A stretch of 20,539 bases of DNA from Bacillota bacterium (GTDB lineage Bacteria > Bacillota > Clostridia > Christensenellales > Aristaeellaceae). Position numbers and translations under genes: made by a program. This document shows, piece by piece, positions 1 to 7,564 of this stretch. The DNA lies in contig JAEWYP010000060.1 of assembly GCA_023395615.1 (NCBI GenBank), positions 1 to 20,539 of the forward strand, read 5' to 3'. The notes below the pieces were generated by a model, which was not told the origin of the DNA, did not search any database, and saw only the letters and a program-made list of their open reading frames with translations. The first letter of the stretch is position 1, and each line of letters starts with the position of its first letter.

Positions 1-13
1 TTTCGGAAAACGC

Positions 14-643
14 TTATTTGGTGCCGAACAGGCGGTCGCCCGCGTCTCCCAGACCGGGAACGATATAGCCGTGTTCGTTCAACTTTTCGTCACAGGCGGC
101 TACAAAAATGTCCACGTCGGGGTGGTCGTGCTGGATCCGCTGAATTCCTTCCGGTGCCGCGATCAAATTGACCAGGCGGATAAACTTGCAATTACGCTGC
201 TTGATAAAAGTAATGGCTGCCGAGGCGCTTCCGCCCGTAGCCAGCATCGGGTCCAACACGATCAACTCGCGATTTTCGCTGTCTTCCGGGAGTTTGCAAT
301 AGTATTCTACCGGTTGCAGCGTAACCGGGTCGCGATAGAGGCCGATATGCCCGATGCGCGCCGCCGGAATCAGCTTGGTTACGCCGTCTACCATTCCAAG
401 ACCCGCTCGCAGAATCGGCACAATGCCGATTTTTTTACCGCTGAGCATCCGCGTGGTGGTTTTACAGATCGGCGTTTCCACTTCTACCTCTTCCGTAGGC
501 AGATCACGCGTCACCTCGTACACCATCAGCATCGATATTTCTTCCAGAAGCTCGCGAAATTCCTTCGCACCGGTTTCCTTGTTGCGCATAATGCTCAGCT
601 TATGTTGAATCAGCGGATGATCCAGAATGTGGACTTTACTCAA
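14..643 (-). CDS. upp: Uracil phosphoribosyltransferase
   Basis: This enzyme makes UMP from uracil and PRPP in the cytosolic pyrimidine salvage pathway. The 209-residue length is the usual family size. The sequence carries the PRPP-binding segment LDPMLATGGSA near residues 130-140, the RAGLGM segment near 80, and the C-terminal uracil-binding region ending in PGLGDAGDRLFGTK. The start is TTG at 643, chosen because AAGGAGG lies at 657-651 and the protein then begins MSKVHILDHPL as in homologues. It is transcribed alone, downstream of the AraC-type gene but separated from it by a strong terminator and its own promoter. A long inverted repeat sits in its leader. The identification is secure. Confidence 0.97.
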   Translation of the reverse strand: MSKVHILDHPLIQHKLSIMRNKETGAKEFRELLEEISMLMVYEVTRDLPTEEVEVETPICKTTTRMLSGKKIGIVPILRAGLGMVDGVTKLIPAARIGHIGLYRDPVTLQPVEYYCKLPEDSENRELIVLDPMLATGGSASAAITFIKQRNCKFIRLVNLIAAPEGIQRIQHDHPDVDIFVAACDEKLNEHGYIVPGLGDAGDRLFGTK

Positions 644-665
644 AATGCGACCTCCTTACGGTTTC

Positions 666-714
666 AAAAAGCATGCGGTTGGAGACGCCCGTTCAGGTTG
701 CCTCTATGCTTTTT
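666..714 (-). promoter_or_regulatory. Inverted repeat in the upp leader, possible attenuator
   Basis: AAAAAGCAT (666-674) and ATGCTTTTT (706-714) form a perfect 9-bp stem around a 31-nt interior. Read toward upp, the 3' arm ends in five T residues about 8 nt before the ribosome binding site. This resembles a terminator or attenuator between the promoter and the start codon. I do not see a convincing PyrR-binding consensus, so the regulator, if any, is unknown. Confidence 0.45.
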
Positions 715-738
715 AATCGAATTCCTTCATTCTTATCT

Positions 739-767
739 ATTTTATACTAGTTGGTATTGCTTGACAA
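739..767 (-). promoter_or_regulatory. Putative sigma-A promoter of upp
   Basis: On the minus strand, TTGTCA (767-762) and TAAAAT (744-739) are separated by 17 bp. This gives a leader of roughly 90 nt before the TTG start at 643. The -35 region lies in a small dyad, TTGAC-AAGC-GTCAA, at 761-774. Confidence 0.55.
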
Positions 768-887
768 GCGTCAATTTGCCATTTCTGTCCCCCGTTATGA
801 ACTTCCCATATCCTTTTTATCAGGCTCATCAAGCGGCTTGATGATAGCCTTTATGGACCACATTTAACCATTTTTAACACGTTGTTA

Positions 888-924
888 AAGCCCCCGCAAC
901 ACTGATCCAGCGTTGCGGGGGCTT
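888..924 (-). terminator. Terminator of the AraC-type regulator gene
   Basis: A 13-bp perfect GC-rich stem (888-900 with 912-924) is extended inside by CTG/CAG around a 3-nt loop. It starts 19 nt after the stop codon at 944. On the minus strand the stem is followed by only a short T run (CTTTAACAAC), so it may be moderately efficient. It insulates upp from its upstream neighbour. Confidence 0.75.
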
Positions 925-943
925 ACCTGATTGATTCGTTCGA

Positions 944-1825
944 TTATGCTTTTTTTACAGGCACCAGTTCCACATAGCCGCGTTTCCCGCGCGGTTCCAA
1001 CTGTATCCTCGGGTTGGCATCGTCCCACGCACAGCCAATCACAGCGGGATCGTACCGCTTGATCACATCCCAGATTTCTTCGATCGCATCCTCGAAGTCA
1101 TCCTCGGCAAACGGCTCTCCCTGAAAACGAAGGTAATCCGCCGCAGGGAGGTCCAGCAATTCAAGCCCCTCCGGAACATTCGCGTAATCCGGAGCCACTT
1201 CCACGCCCTGAATGTATTCGGAGGTACCGGGTCTGCGGAGCCGTTCGGGCAACCATAACCCCATCGGCTCGTCAGTAGCGTCGGGGATGCTCAGCAACAA
1301 GCCCCAGATGTCGCAGCCGACCTCCTCACAGTAAGCATAATAATCCCTGGCGTCTTTGCCCCTCCGGACCAGCATTTTTCGCGCGGGTTTGTGCAGCTCC
1401 TGAATCAGCACCGTTTTTACAACCTTTTCCATACGTTGTTTCTCCTCTCCGTCTGCATCGGTATCCTGAGCGCGATAAGGAGTAAACAGATAAACAGGAA
1501 CAGGCTTCTTCGCATACTGGCGCGGATTGCAGCCAAACTCGCGGTGAAAAGCACGCCGATACCCATCTACACTGCCAAACCCGCATCGAAACGCCGCATC
1601 CGTTACCGTAATGCTTTCGTCCCGCAGCTGAAGCGCAGACCGCGCCAGCCTGAAGCGCCGGATGTACTCCCATGGCGTTCGCCCAAGACATTGCGTAAAC
1701 AGGCGATAAGCGTGCCAGGGAGAGTAATGCGATGCGTTCGCCAGGTCCGCAGGAGTTATCGTATCATACAGATGCTCGTCAATATACTCCTGCATCTGCC
1801 GCACAGCATCCACCTGTTCCTTCAT
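944..1825 (-). CDS. AraC-family regulator with GyrI-like effector domain
   Basis: This is a 293-residue transcription regulator of the Rob/SoxS/BltR-like type. Residues about 8-108 hold two helix-turn-helix motifs typical of AraC proteins (ITPADLANASHYSPWHAYRLF, then ITVTDAAFRCGFGSVDGYRRAF, ending in FGCNPRQYAKKP). Residues about 135-293 form a GyrI-like small-molecule domain with an ELHKPARKMLVRRG entry strand and the late segment EEIWDVIKRYDPAVIG. Such proteins usually bind lipophilic or cationic ligands and activate stress or efflux genes. The ATG at 1825 follows GGAGGAG with a slightly long spacing. It is divergent from the gntR operon, so it could act there, but that is inference. The ligand is unknown. 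Confidence 0.9.
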   Translation of the reverse strand: MKEQVDAVRQMQEYIDEHLYDTITPADLANASHYSPWHAYRLFTQCLGRTPWEYIRRFRLARSALQLRDESITVTDAAFRCGFGSVDGYRRAFHREFGCNPRQYAKKPVPVYLFTPYRAQDTDADGEEKQRMEKVVKTVLIQELHKPARKMLVRRGKDARDYYAYCEEVGCDIWGLLLSIPDATDEPMGLWLPERLRRPGTSEYIQGVEVAPDYANVPEGLELLDLPAADYLRFQGEPFAEDDFEDAIEEIWDVIKRYDPAVIGCAWDDANPRIQLEPRGKRGYVELVPVKKA

Positions 1826-1989
1826 CTTATTAGTTCTCCTCCTTTCGCCTGTTCAGGATACGCCGGAGCGGGCTTTCGACGCTCGACTTTTTTTGCTGAA
1901 CTTCCTGCCAGCTCTATCCGGGGTACGGTCTTTCCCCTGATCGCAGGTTTTTTCATTTCATGTTTTCATTGTAAACAGTTAAAAAACCC

Positions 1990-2017
1990 TTGACAAGATG
2001 CAAAAATGATTTATAAT
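1990..2017 (+). promoter_or_regulatory. Promoter of the gntR-ABC operon
   Basis: TTGACA at 1990-1995 and TATAAT at 2012-2017 are both perfect consensus hexamers, separated by 16 bp. It is the strongest-looking promoter in the window. The operator-like dyad begins 6 bp after the -10 box. Confidence 0.85.
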
Positions 2018-2022
2018 TTAAG

Positions 2023-2043
2023 CGTACTATAACACATGGTACG
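2023..2043 (+). promoter_or_regulatory. Operator-like dyad for the GntR regulator
   Basis: CGTAC (2023-2027) and GTACG (2039-2043) are perfect inverted half-sites with an 11-bp centre that adds a further AT/AT match. The dyad covers the expected transcription start just after the -10 box. YtrA-type GntR repressors commonly bind such a site to control their own operon. Binding by this protein is inferred from position. Confidence 0.6.
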
Positions 2044-2063
2044 TTCAAGAAAGGATATTGCCC

Positions 2064-2528
2064 ATGTTTCAGATCGATCGTTTTGGAAGGCAACCTATTT
2101 ATGAGCAGATCATCGAACAGGTGGAGCAGCTCGTTGCCTCCGGCGCGCTCCGCCCCAACGATCAGCTCCCCAGCGTGCGAACCCTCAGCCAAACACTGTC
2201 GGCCAACCCGAACACGCTGCAAAAAGCTTATGCGGAATTAGAACGCCGCGGCATTACCACTGGCGTACCAGGCAGTGGGCGATACATCAGCCGGGATGCT
2301 CCCCGCCTGGTAAGCGAAGGGATGCAGGCGCTTCTGACTGACGTTTCCACGTTGTGTGAGAAGCTGCATATCGCGGGCGTTCCCAAACAAAAGGTTCTGG
2401 ATACGGTGGAATCCGCATACGCCGTACCACTGCATTCGGCCGAAAGAAGCCCCGGTGCAAGCCAGGCACATGACATGGCGAATGACGATGCGCAGCAAGC
2501 CGCATCCGGAAAGGACGTAGAACTGTGA
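2064..2528 (+). CDS. GntR-family repressor, YtrA type
   Basis: This 154-residue protein has an N-terminal winged helix (residues about 1-72) with the typical YtrA-type signature QPIYEQIIEQV, LPSVRTLSQTLSANPNTLQKAY and a wing ending SGRYIS. A short helical tail (about 75-115) would be the dimerisation part, followed by a polar, probably flexible end. There is no large effector domain, as expected for the YtrA subfamily. The ATG at 2064 was chosen over the TTG at 2058 because AAAGGA lies about 8 nt before it. Its stop overlaps the GTG of the ABC ATPase gene by 4 nt. It probably represses this operon until a cell-envelope signal or drug is sensed, by analogy with ytrA. Confidence 0.9.
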   Translation: MFQIDRFGRQPIYEQIIEQVEQLVASGALRPNDQLPSVRTLSQTLSANPNTLQKAYAELERRGITTGVPGSGRYISRDAPRLVSEGMQALLTDVSTLCEKLHIAGVPKQKVLDTVESAYAVPLHSAERSPGASQAHDMANDDAQQAASGKDVEL

Positions 2529-3436
2529 TTATTGCCAACAACCTGACCAAACGGTTCTCGGGCGTTGTCGCGTTGGATAACCTGAGCTGCCATATCCAGG
2601 ATGGATGCGTATACGGCCTGGTCGGCGCAAACGGCGCGGGAAAATCCACCTTCCTCAGACTCGCGAGCGGCGTTTATCGTCCAGATGCGGGTACAATCAA
2701 ATTCAACAACGAAGATATCTATGAAAACATCGGGGTGAAGAAGCGTTTCGTTTTCGTATCCGACGATTTCTGGGCGCTTCCGCAAAGTTCCATGCGCCGT
2801 ATGGCGGATCTGTACGCAAGCACCTATGACAGTTTCGATTTCAAACGCTTTACGGCCTTATCCAAAGAGTTTGGACTGCCTACCGACCGGACATTATCCA
2901 CCTTCAGCAAAGGCATGCGCCGTCAGGCGGCAACCATACTGGCGCTCTCCTCCTGCGCCGAGTATCTTTTCTTCGATGAAACGTTCGACGGTCTGGATCC
3001 TGTCATGCGCGGGCTTGTCAAGCAGAAGCTGTACGCCGAGGTTTTCGACCGTGGCGCTACCGTGATCATCACCAGCCACTCCCTGCGTGAACTGGAAGAC
3101 ACCTGCGACCAGCTGGCCCTGCTTTACAAAGGCGGTATCGTGCTGGAAAGCGACGTCGGCGATCTGAAAACCTCGCTGTTTAAGTTGCAGGTCGCTTTCG
3201 CGGAAGAATACGACCAAAGCGTTTTCGAAGGGTTAAACGTACTTGCGCAAACGCGCCAGGGCAGCGTTTCCACGCTGATTGTACGCGGCGACAAGGAAAA
3301 GAGCCGCGCACTGCTCACCGCGAAAAACCCGCTGTTGCTGGAAGCCCTCCCTGTTACGCTGGAAGAGGTATTCATCTACGAAATGGAAGCGCTCGGGTAT
3401 GCGTTTGATACCGCCGAAGGAGGAAACAAGGCATGA
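2525..3436 (+). CDS. ABC transporter ATP-binding protein, YtrB-like
   Basis: This 303-residue protein is the ATPase partner of the next gene. The Walker A motif is GANGAGKST (residues 34-42), the signature is FSKGMRRQ instead of LSGGQ, the Walker B region reads YLFFDETFDGLDP with Thr where Pro is usual, and the switch His is in ITSHSL. The usual Q-loop glutamine region reads FVSDD, a form common in ATPases linked to GntR regulators. About 90 residues after the core form a C-terminal extension. The GTG start overlaps the gntR stop (GTGA), and the stop overlaps the permease ATG (ATGA), so translation is coupled. The substrate is unknown. Relatives act in drug or envelope-stress export. Confidence 0.92.
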   Translation: MIIANNLTKRFSGVVALDNLSCHIQDGCVYGLVGANGAGKSTFLRLASGVYRPDAGTIKFNNEDIYENIGVKKRFVFVSDDFWALPQSSMRRMADLYASTYDSFDFKRFTALSKEFGLPTDRTLSTFSKGMRRQAATILALSSCAEYLFFDETFDGLDPVMRGLVKQKLYAEVFDRGATVIITSHSLRELEDTCDQLALLYKGGIVLESDVGDLKTSLFKLQVAFAEEYDQSVFEGLNVLAQTRQGSVSTLIVRGDKEKSRALLTAKNPLLLEALPVTLEEVFIYEMEALGYAFDTAEGGNKA

Positions 3437-5544
3437 AAATGTATCGGGAAATGATGCGGAAGCTTGCGACCGTCGGCATTCCGCTGGCGCTTGCGACACT
3501 TCTGTATACGTTGATTACAAACGGCCAAGCCTGTCTGGGAGCTGCCCGGCTGCAGACGGCCACCAGCGCGATTGGCTTAACGCCGGTATTGGTTTATTAT
3601 GCGTTCTCTGCGGTTCTCTTCGCGTTCTACGGTTTCTCCTTCCTGTTTAAACGCTCCTCCAGCGACCTGTACCACAGCATGCCCATCTCCCGGATGGACC
3701 TGTATCTGTCGGTCACGCTGGCAACCATTACCTGGATGGGCGGCACCATCGTACTGAACGTACTGCTGACACTGGGGTTATATCTGGTCGGCGGATGCCC
3801 CTTCGTGCCTGTTTACATTCCGATGAGTATCCTGTTCTATTTCATCGCTTCCATGTTGATTTACGCGGCAGCGGCCATTGGATGTGCCCTTTCCGGCACT
3901 TACTTTATGGCGCTTGCCTCCACGGGGATTGTGTTGTTCCTGCCGCGCTTTATCCAGTTTATTCTTGCGCGCGGTCTGATTTTGCAAATTCCCATCATTG
4001 GATGGCTGGACCTGAGTACCTGGCTGGATCCGTCCACCAATATCGCAACCGGGCTGGTTGTGATGCAGACACGCAACGTATTTATCCCGCAAATCATTAA
4101 CATGCACAACATCCTGTATTCGTTGATCCCGATGTGTGCAGAGCTTGTGCTTGCAGCCTGGCTGTTTATCCGCCGTCCGAGCGAAACCGCGGATCACGGA
4201 ACCGCCAGCAAGGGCTGGTCCCTTGCCGTATCGGTACTGCTTTCTTTCACGGTTTTAATGTTACTCAACCTGAACAAAAACCCCTTCACCTCCATGTTTG
4301 ACGCCGCCCTGCTTGCCGTTGCGTTGCTGGTGTTTGTACTGTGCCAGTTCATTTCCCTGCACAGTATCAAAAGGGTGCTTAAATCTCTGCCGTATTTTCT
4401 GGTTTCCGTGGCGCTAGCCGTTGGCGGATATTTCTGCATCAACAGCATGGTGAACGAGGCGCTGGTCTACACCCCGAAACCCACCGAAATCGCCTCGGTT
4501 TCCTTCCGCGGCCACGATACGGTGCAGGGTGGAAACGAGTATACTTCCCTGCTGCTGAAAAATATCCATTTCACCAACGACAGCCTGAAAAAGTATGTCG
4601 CCGAAAATCTATCCTCTGCCGTAGACCAGATCAAGGCTAACCGTGAGAAGGACTACACCTATACGGATTCGAACTACAGCCAGTATACGGTGATTGAGCC
4701 GGTCTCCATCACAATGCAAAATGGCCGCACCTACCGCCGCACCATCGAATTCTCCAGCATGGACACGCTGAACGAACTGCGCGGTGAGAATGCCGAGTTC
4801 CAGACGGCTATCCATTCCCTGCCCCCTGTAAGCAGCATTCAGTACATGCGCGCAAACAACCTGTTTAAGAAAGACGAGCTTAACCAGCTTTGGAATGCCT
4901 ATACGACCGAAGCGGCGACAGTCAACGTCGTACCGAACGATTATTATCTGGATCACAAGACAGTCATCAGCGATTACGGCTACTCCGTCACCCGCGGAGA
5001 CGCACAGCAGACGGAAAACATCTACGTCACCGGTTATATCGGTAACGACCGCTACAGTATGCAGGTTCCGATCCGGCTGGAAACGCCTAAAACCGTCTCG
5101 CTGATGATGCAGATGTACAACAGCTATGCTAAAACGGGAAGCCTCACCAAGCTGCAGGAGTCGGTTAAGCACATGCTCTCCCCGCTGGTATTGGAGAGTG
5201 ACAGCCTGTCGATTATGATGGATTGTTTCAACGTGAAGGTAGATTCCGGCAAGCCTGCATATCTGAACTCCAACGTTTACCTGAGTGCTTATCGCAATAA
5301 GGACGACCAGTATAACCTCAAATCGAACGAGTTTGCCCAGGCGGCATCGGAAATTCTGGCGCGTGGCACACCTACTGATGATTGCTCTGGCATGTTCGTT
5401 GGATTGAGCTGGAGCGATTACGACAGCAGCAACCGCCTCTCGACAGACTACCCCACCCTGTACCTGAGCTTTACGCCGGAGGATGAGGCCGCGCTGACCA
5501 CCCTGTTCTCGAACTGGCAGGTCACAAGCATGAACGGATATTAA
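3433..5544 (+). CDS. ABC transporter permease with large extracytoplasmic domain
   Basis: This 703-residue protein is the membrane partner of the preceding ATPase. The first half (about residues 11-345) holds roughly eight to ten hydrophobic segments, including a long stretch at 126-180. The second half (about 346-703) is polar, rich in Ser, Tyr, Asn and Asp, and has no hydrophobic segment, so it is probably outside the cell. The segment FKRSSSDLYHSMPISR near residues 72-87 resembles the cytoplasmic loop of ABC-2 permeases of GntR-linked operons, where a similar DLYHSLPI motif recurs. The ATGA overlap shows coupling to the ATPase. The operon ends at a strong terminator 18 nt downstream. The transported molecule cannot be predicted. 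Confidence 0.85.
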   Translation: MKMYREMMRKLATVGIPLALATLLYTLITNGQACLGAARLQTATSAIGLTPVLVYYAFSAVLFAFYGFSFLFKRSSSDLYHSMPISRMDLYLSVTLATITWMGGTIVLNVLLTLGLYLVGGCPFVPVYIPMSILFYFIASMLIYAAAAIGCALSGTYFMALASTGIVLFLPRFIQFILARGLILQIPIIGWLDLSTWLDPSTNIATGLVVMQTRNVFIPQIINMHNILYSLIPMCAELVLAAWLFIRRPSETADHGTASKGWSLAVSVLLSFTVLMLLNLNKNPFTSMFDAALLAVALLVFVLCQFISLHSIKRVLKSLPYFLVSVALAVGGYFCINSMVNEALVYTPKPTEIASVSFRGHDTVQGGNEYTSLLLKNIHFTNDSLKKYVAENLSSAVDQIKANREKDYTYTDSNYSQYTVIEPVSITMQNGRTYRRTIEFSSMDTLNELRGENAEFQTAIHSLPPVSSIQYMRANNLFKKDELNQLWNAYTTEAATVNVVPNDYYLDHKTVISDYGYSVTRGDAQQTENIYVTGYIGNDRYSMQVPIRLETPKTVSLMMQMYNSYAKTGSLTKLQESVKHMLSPLVLESDSLSIMMDCFNVKVDSGKPAYLNSNVYLSAYRNKDDQYNLKSNEFAQAASEILARGTPTDDCSGMFVGLSWSDYDSSNRLSTDYPTLYLSFTPEDEAALTTLFSNWQVTSMNGY

Positions 5545-5562
5545 CCCCCCGCAATGTTCATC

Positions 5563-5593
5563 AAAAAGACCCGACGACGTCGGGTCTTTTTTT
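5563..5593. terminator. Bidirectional terminator between the ABC operon and the tspO-like gene
   Basis: The arms GACCCGA (5568-5574) and TCGGGTC (5580-5586) form a GC-rich stem, with an A run before it and seven T residues after it (5587-5593). It can end transcription of the plus-strand ABC operon and, read the other way, of the minus-strand gene whose stop is at 5651. Confidence 0.9.
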
Positions 5594-5650
5594 CTTACAT
5601 GGTTCTGCGCTTACGGGTCAATCGGCGGGGGTTCATCACTCCCTCCGCTT

Positions 5651-6466
5651 TCAGGGTTTGATATCACACGCCGAAACTTTGCGCATATGCACGGCCGTCA
5701 CCACCAGCATCGCCAGAAGAGAAGCCATCGAAATGATCGTCGTCACAATAATCAGCCTGTACTGGCCGCCAAAGCCGCTTGCGGACAGGTGCCTTACCAG
5801 TATTGCCGTATAGGCCCACAATACCGACATTCCATACGCTACGCTGCGGATCCGGTACATCGTAACACAGGCGATCGCTAAGCCCACCAGCAACACTGCG
5901 ACCATCCATACGCTGGGCGAGAGGCCGAAACCATTCCATCCACTGCCCGCCAGCCAGGCGGTAATGTTGGCAATCGTAGCTACGGTAATCCAGCCAAAGT
6001 ACAGGCCGAACGGTATGCGCAGTGCCAGTTCCTCCTTAGGGGAACAGTGCGGTTGCCGGAGTACCCAGCCAATCCGGATCAGGCTGAGCAGCAGCAACAG
6101 CATGATCAGTACCGAGAGGAGCAGCTGCTCATAATGCCAGGCGAAAATCCATGACATATTCAACACCGAGGAGATGATAAACCACTTCCCGACCTCTTCC
6201 ACCATCTCCTGCCGGGCCGGGTCGGTTTCGCCCCTGACGGGAAGCAGCTGGAACACCACATATACAGCCAGCATCAGGTAGATGATACCCCAAATACTGA
6301 AAGCATAAGCGGCGGGGGTAAAGAGCGAGTCATGCCGGGCGGAAATCACGCCCGTATTCATCCCGTTAATCGGTAATATGTTTGCCAAAGCGTTCACCGC
6401 AATCATGCCAAGAAAACTGATCAGAATACCGATTTTCATCCAATTTTTCCGAACTGTAACCTCCAT
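5651..6466 (-). CDS. TspO/MBR-like tryptophan-rich membrane protein
   Basis: This 271-residue integral membrane protein resembles long-form clostridial TspO/MBR-like proteins (annotated tryptophan-rich sensory protein). The conserved opening is FTPAAYAFSIWGIIYLML near residues 49-66, followed by NMSWIFAWHYEQLLLSVL and FGLYFGWITVATIANITAW. About eight hydrophobic segments are visible, more than the five of classical TspO (about 160 residues). Classical TspO binds porphyrins and related ligands, but the role of the long form is not known. The ATG at 6466 follows AAGGTGG at short spacing. The gene starts 60 nt after the D-lactate dehydrogenase stop with no hairpin between, so cotranscription is possible. 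Confidence 0.8.
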   Translation of the reverse strand: MEVTVRKNWMKIGILISFLGMIAVNALANILPINGMNTGVISARHDSLFTPAAYAFSIWGIIYLMLAVYVVFQLLPVRGETDPARQEMVEEVGKWFIISSVLNMSWIFAWHYEQLLLSVLIMLLLLLSLIRIGWVLRQPHCSPKEELALRIPFGLYFGWITVATIANITAWLAGSGWNGFGLSPSVWMVAVLLVGLAIACVTMYRIRSVAYGMSVLWAYTAILVRHLSASGFGGQYRLIIVTTIISMASLLAMLVVTAVHMRKVSACDIKP

Positions 6467-6526
6467 ACGTCCACCTTCCTGCCTTTGTAGATTGGTTCAA
6501 AACTTGTAGAATATAACGGGCGCAGG

Positions 6527-7564
6527 TCAGAAGCAGCGCTGTCTACGGTTCTTGCGGCAGTTTTCCACCACCTTTCCCAACTCGCACTGGTAACACACCT
6601 CATTGGTCAGGTTTTTCCCCTCAAAGAACTCATCCAGATTATCCAGCGTCGCCTGCGCGATATTTTGCAGGGCTTCCTCCGTCAAAAATGCCTGATGGGA
6701 AGTAAGCACTACATTGGGACGCGATACCAGCAGGGCCAGCACATCGTCGCGGATGATATTGCCCGAGTTGTCTTCAAAAAACAGCTCCGCTTCTTCTTCG
6801 TATACATCCAACCCCGCGCCGCGTACCTTGCCGCTATTCAGCGCGTTCAGCAATGCTTCCGTATCAATCAGCGCACCCCGGGAAGTGTTTACGATAAACA
6901 CACCGTTCTTCATCTTCGAAAAGGCTTCCGCGTTTAAAAGGTGCCGGGTCTGTTCCGTCAGCGGACAGTGCAGCGAAATGACATCGCTTTGCGCAAACAA
7001 CTCATCAAGCGTGACATAACGGATATCGGAATCCTTGGCGGGGAAAGCGTCGTATGCGATCACATTCATCCCGAAGCCCCTGCAAATGTCGATAAACGCG
7101 CGTCCGATTTTTCCGGTTCCGATCACGCCGACGGTTTTCCCATACAGGTCAACCCCAGTCAGCCCTACGATGCTGAAGTTAAAATCCCGCGTGCGGTTAT
7201 AGGCGCGATGCAGTTTCCGGTTCACCGTCAAAAGTAAGCCCATAGCATGCTCCGCCACGGCATGCGGCGAGTAAGCCGGCACACGCACCACATTGATTTT
7301 ACCGAAGGCCGCTTTGAAATCCACATTGCTGTACCCGGCGCTGCGCATGGCAATCACCCGGATACCCATCGCGTACAATTTATTGATGACCTCAGCGTTC
7401 ACGGTATCGTTCACGAACGCACATACGGCGTCTGCTCCCGCCGCCAGTTGCACGGTCTCCGGGGTCAGTTTGCTCTCCAGATATTGTATTTCATAATGTT
7501 GATTTGCTTTATCAAACCATTCCCGATCATACGGTTTGGTATCAAAAAACGCGATTCTTTTCAT
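6527..7564 (-). CDS. ldhA: D-lactate dehydrogenase-like 2-hydroxyacid dehydrogenase
   Basis: This cytosolic enzyme probably reduces pyruvate to D-lactate with NADH, regenerating NAD in fermentation. The 345-residue chain has the catalytic-domain start RIAFFDTKPYDREWF, the NAD motif GTGKIG (149-154), and the catalytic triad Arg229 (NTSRGALID), Glu258 (GLDVYEEE) and His290 (SHQAFLTEEA). The spacing matches E. coli LdhA, and the LFFEDNSGNIIRDDV insert is typical of that subgroup. The chain is slightly longer than E. coli LdhA because of a basic tail with four cysteines (C324, C327, C336, C344). ATG 7564 follows GAAAGGG. It could accept other 2-keto acids. Confidence 0.9.
   Translation of the reverse strand: MKRIAFFDTKPYDREWFDKANQHYEIQYLESKLTPETVQLAAGADAVCAFVNDTVNAEVINKLYAMGIRVIAMRSAGYSNVDFKAAFGKINVVRVPAYSPHAVAEHAMGLLLTVNRKLHRAYNRTRDFNFSIVGLTGVDLYGKTVGVIGTGKIGRAFIDICRGFGMNVIAYDAFPAKDSDIRYVTLDELFAQSDVISLHCPLTEQTRHLLNAEAFSKMKNGVFIVNTSRGALIDTEALLNALNSGKVRGAGLDVYEEEAELFFEDNSGNIIRDDVLALLVSRPNVVLTSHQAFLTEEALQNIAQATLDNLDEFFEGKNLTNEVCYQCELGKVVENCRKNRRQRCF

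Larger units (their letters stand above)
644..943. other. Gene-free region between upp and the AraC-type gene
   Basis: No credible coding sequence is present in these 300 bases. They hold the upp leader hairpin, the upp promoter, a palindrome TTAACA-CGT-TGTTAA at 874-888 and the terminator of the AraC-type gene. The plus-strand frame that crosses this area is antisense to upp and has no family resemblance. Confidence 0.7.

Noticed and set aside
666..714. PyrR-binding attenuator before upp
   Set aside because: The hairpin is kept as a feature, but the sequence does not contain the conserved PyrR binding loop well enough to name the regulator.
71..841. Long plus-strand open frame of 256 codons
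   Set aside because: It lies antisense to upp and its promoter region, has no family resemblance and no ribosome binding site, and the minus-strand gene is certain.
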